From NCBI GenBank assembly GCA_039767595.1, contig JBDNBY010000119.1:1-5230 (forward strand): DNA of 5,230 nucleotides, read 5' to 3'. Source of the stretch: JBDNBY01 sp039767595. GTDB taxonomy: Bacteria; Pseudomonadota; Alphaproteobacteria; Rhodobacterales; Rhodobacteraceae. Under the pieces are notes generated by a model. That model searched no databases and was not told where the DNA came from. It saw nothing but the letters and a program-made list of their open reading frames with translations. A program made the translations under genes and the position numbers. Shown here piece after piece: positions 5,226 through 5,230 of the stretch (its first letter is position 1; the number at the start of each line of letters is the position of its first letter).

Positions 5226-5230
5226 TATAA

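Noticed and set aside
1..5230. CRISPR array, transposase, attachment site or phage genes
   Set aside because: No regularly spaced direct repeats, transposase motifs, target-site duplications or integrase sequences were seen on either strand.

Overview
The window looks like part of an alphaproteobacterial chromosome, most likely of the Rhodobacterales (Roseobacter group). The reasons are the style of the 5S rRNA 3' portion at the left edge, the close fit of SerA, SerB and SerC to Rhodobacterales proteins, and the short lipoprotein and rhodanese-like families present. This assignment rests on remembered family features, not on a database search. The serine genes look moderately GC-rich, while the flanks (about 87-1010 and 4850-4950) are clearly more AT-rich and hold broken genes. 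That pattern suggests a genome with active gene decay.

Layout, left to right. Positions 1-86 are the 3' part of a 5S rRNA, the end of an rRNA operon. Positions 174-573 are the remains of a VOC/glyoxalase-fold gene, disabled by one frameshift and two in-frame TAG codons. Positions 697-1011 encode a small lipoprotein on the + strand, ended by a strong hairpin terminator at 1018-1055. That terminator lies tail-to-tail with the serine operon and overlaps the stop codon of serB.

Positions 4717 down to 1054 are a minus-strand operon, serC-serA-serB. It encodes the whole phosphorylated pathway of L-serine synthesis: 3-phosphoglycerate to 3-phosphohydroxypyruvate (SerA), to O-phosphoserine (SerC), to serine (SerB). 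serA and serB are 3 bp apart. serC and serA are separated by 67 bp that can form a hairpin. The roughly 230-bp serC leader can fold into several consecutive hairpins and sits where the alphaproteobacterial serC leader RNA motif is known to occur.

Upstream and divergent from serC is an AT-rich control region with a clear 7+7 inverted repeat (4875-4901). It is followed by a + strand rhodanese-like gene (4949-5179) that stops before the catalytic cysteine loop and so appears truncated. The last bases (5217-5225) are a strong ribosome-binding site for a gene that starts just beyond the window. I found no CRISPR array, complete mobile element or wholly new system. The most interesting points are the complete serine operon with its structured leader and the two decayed genes flanking this region.
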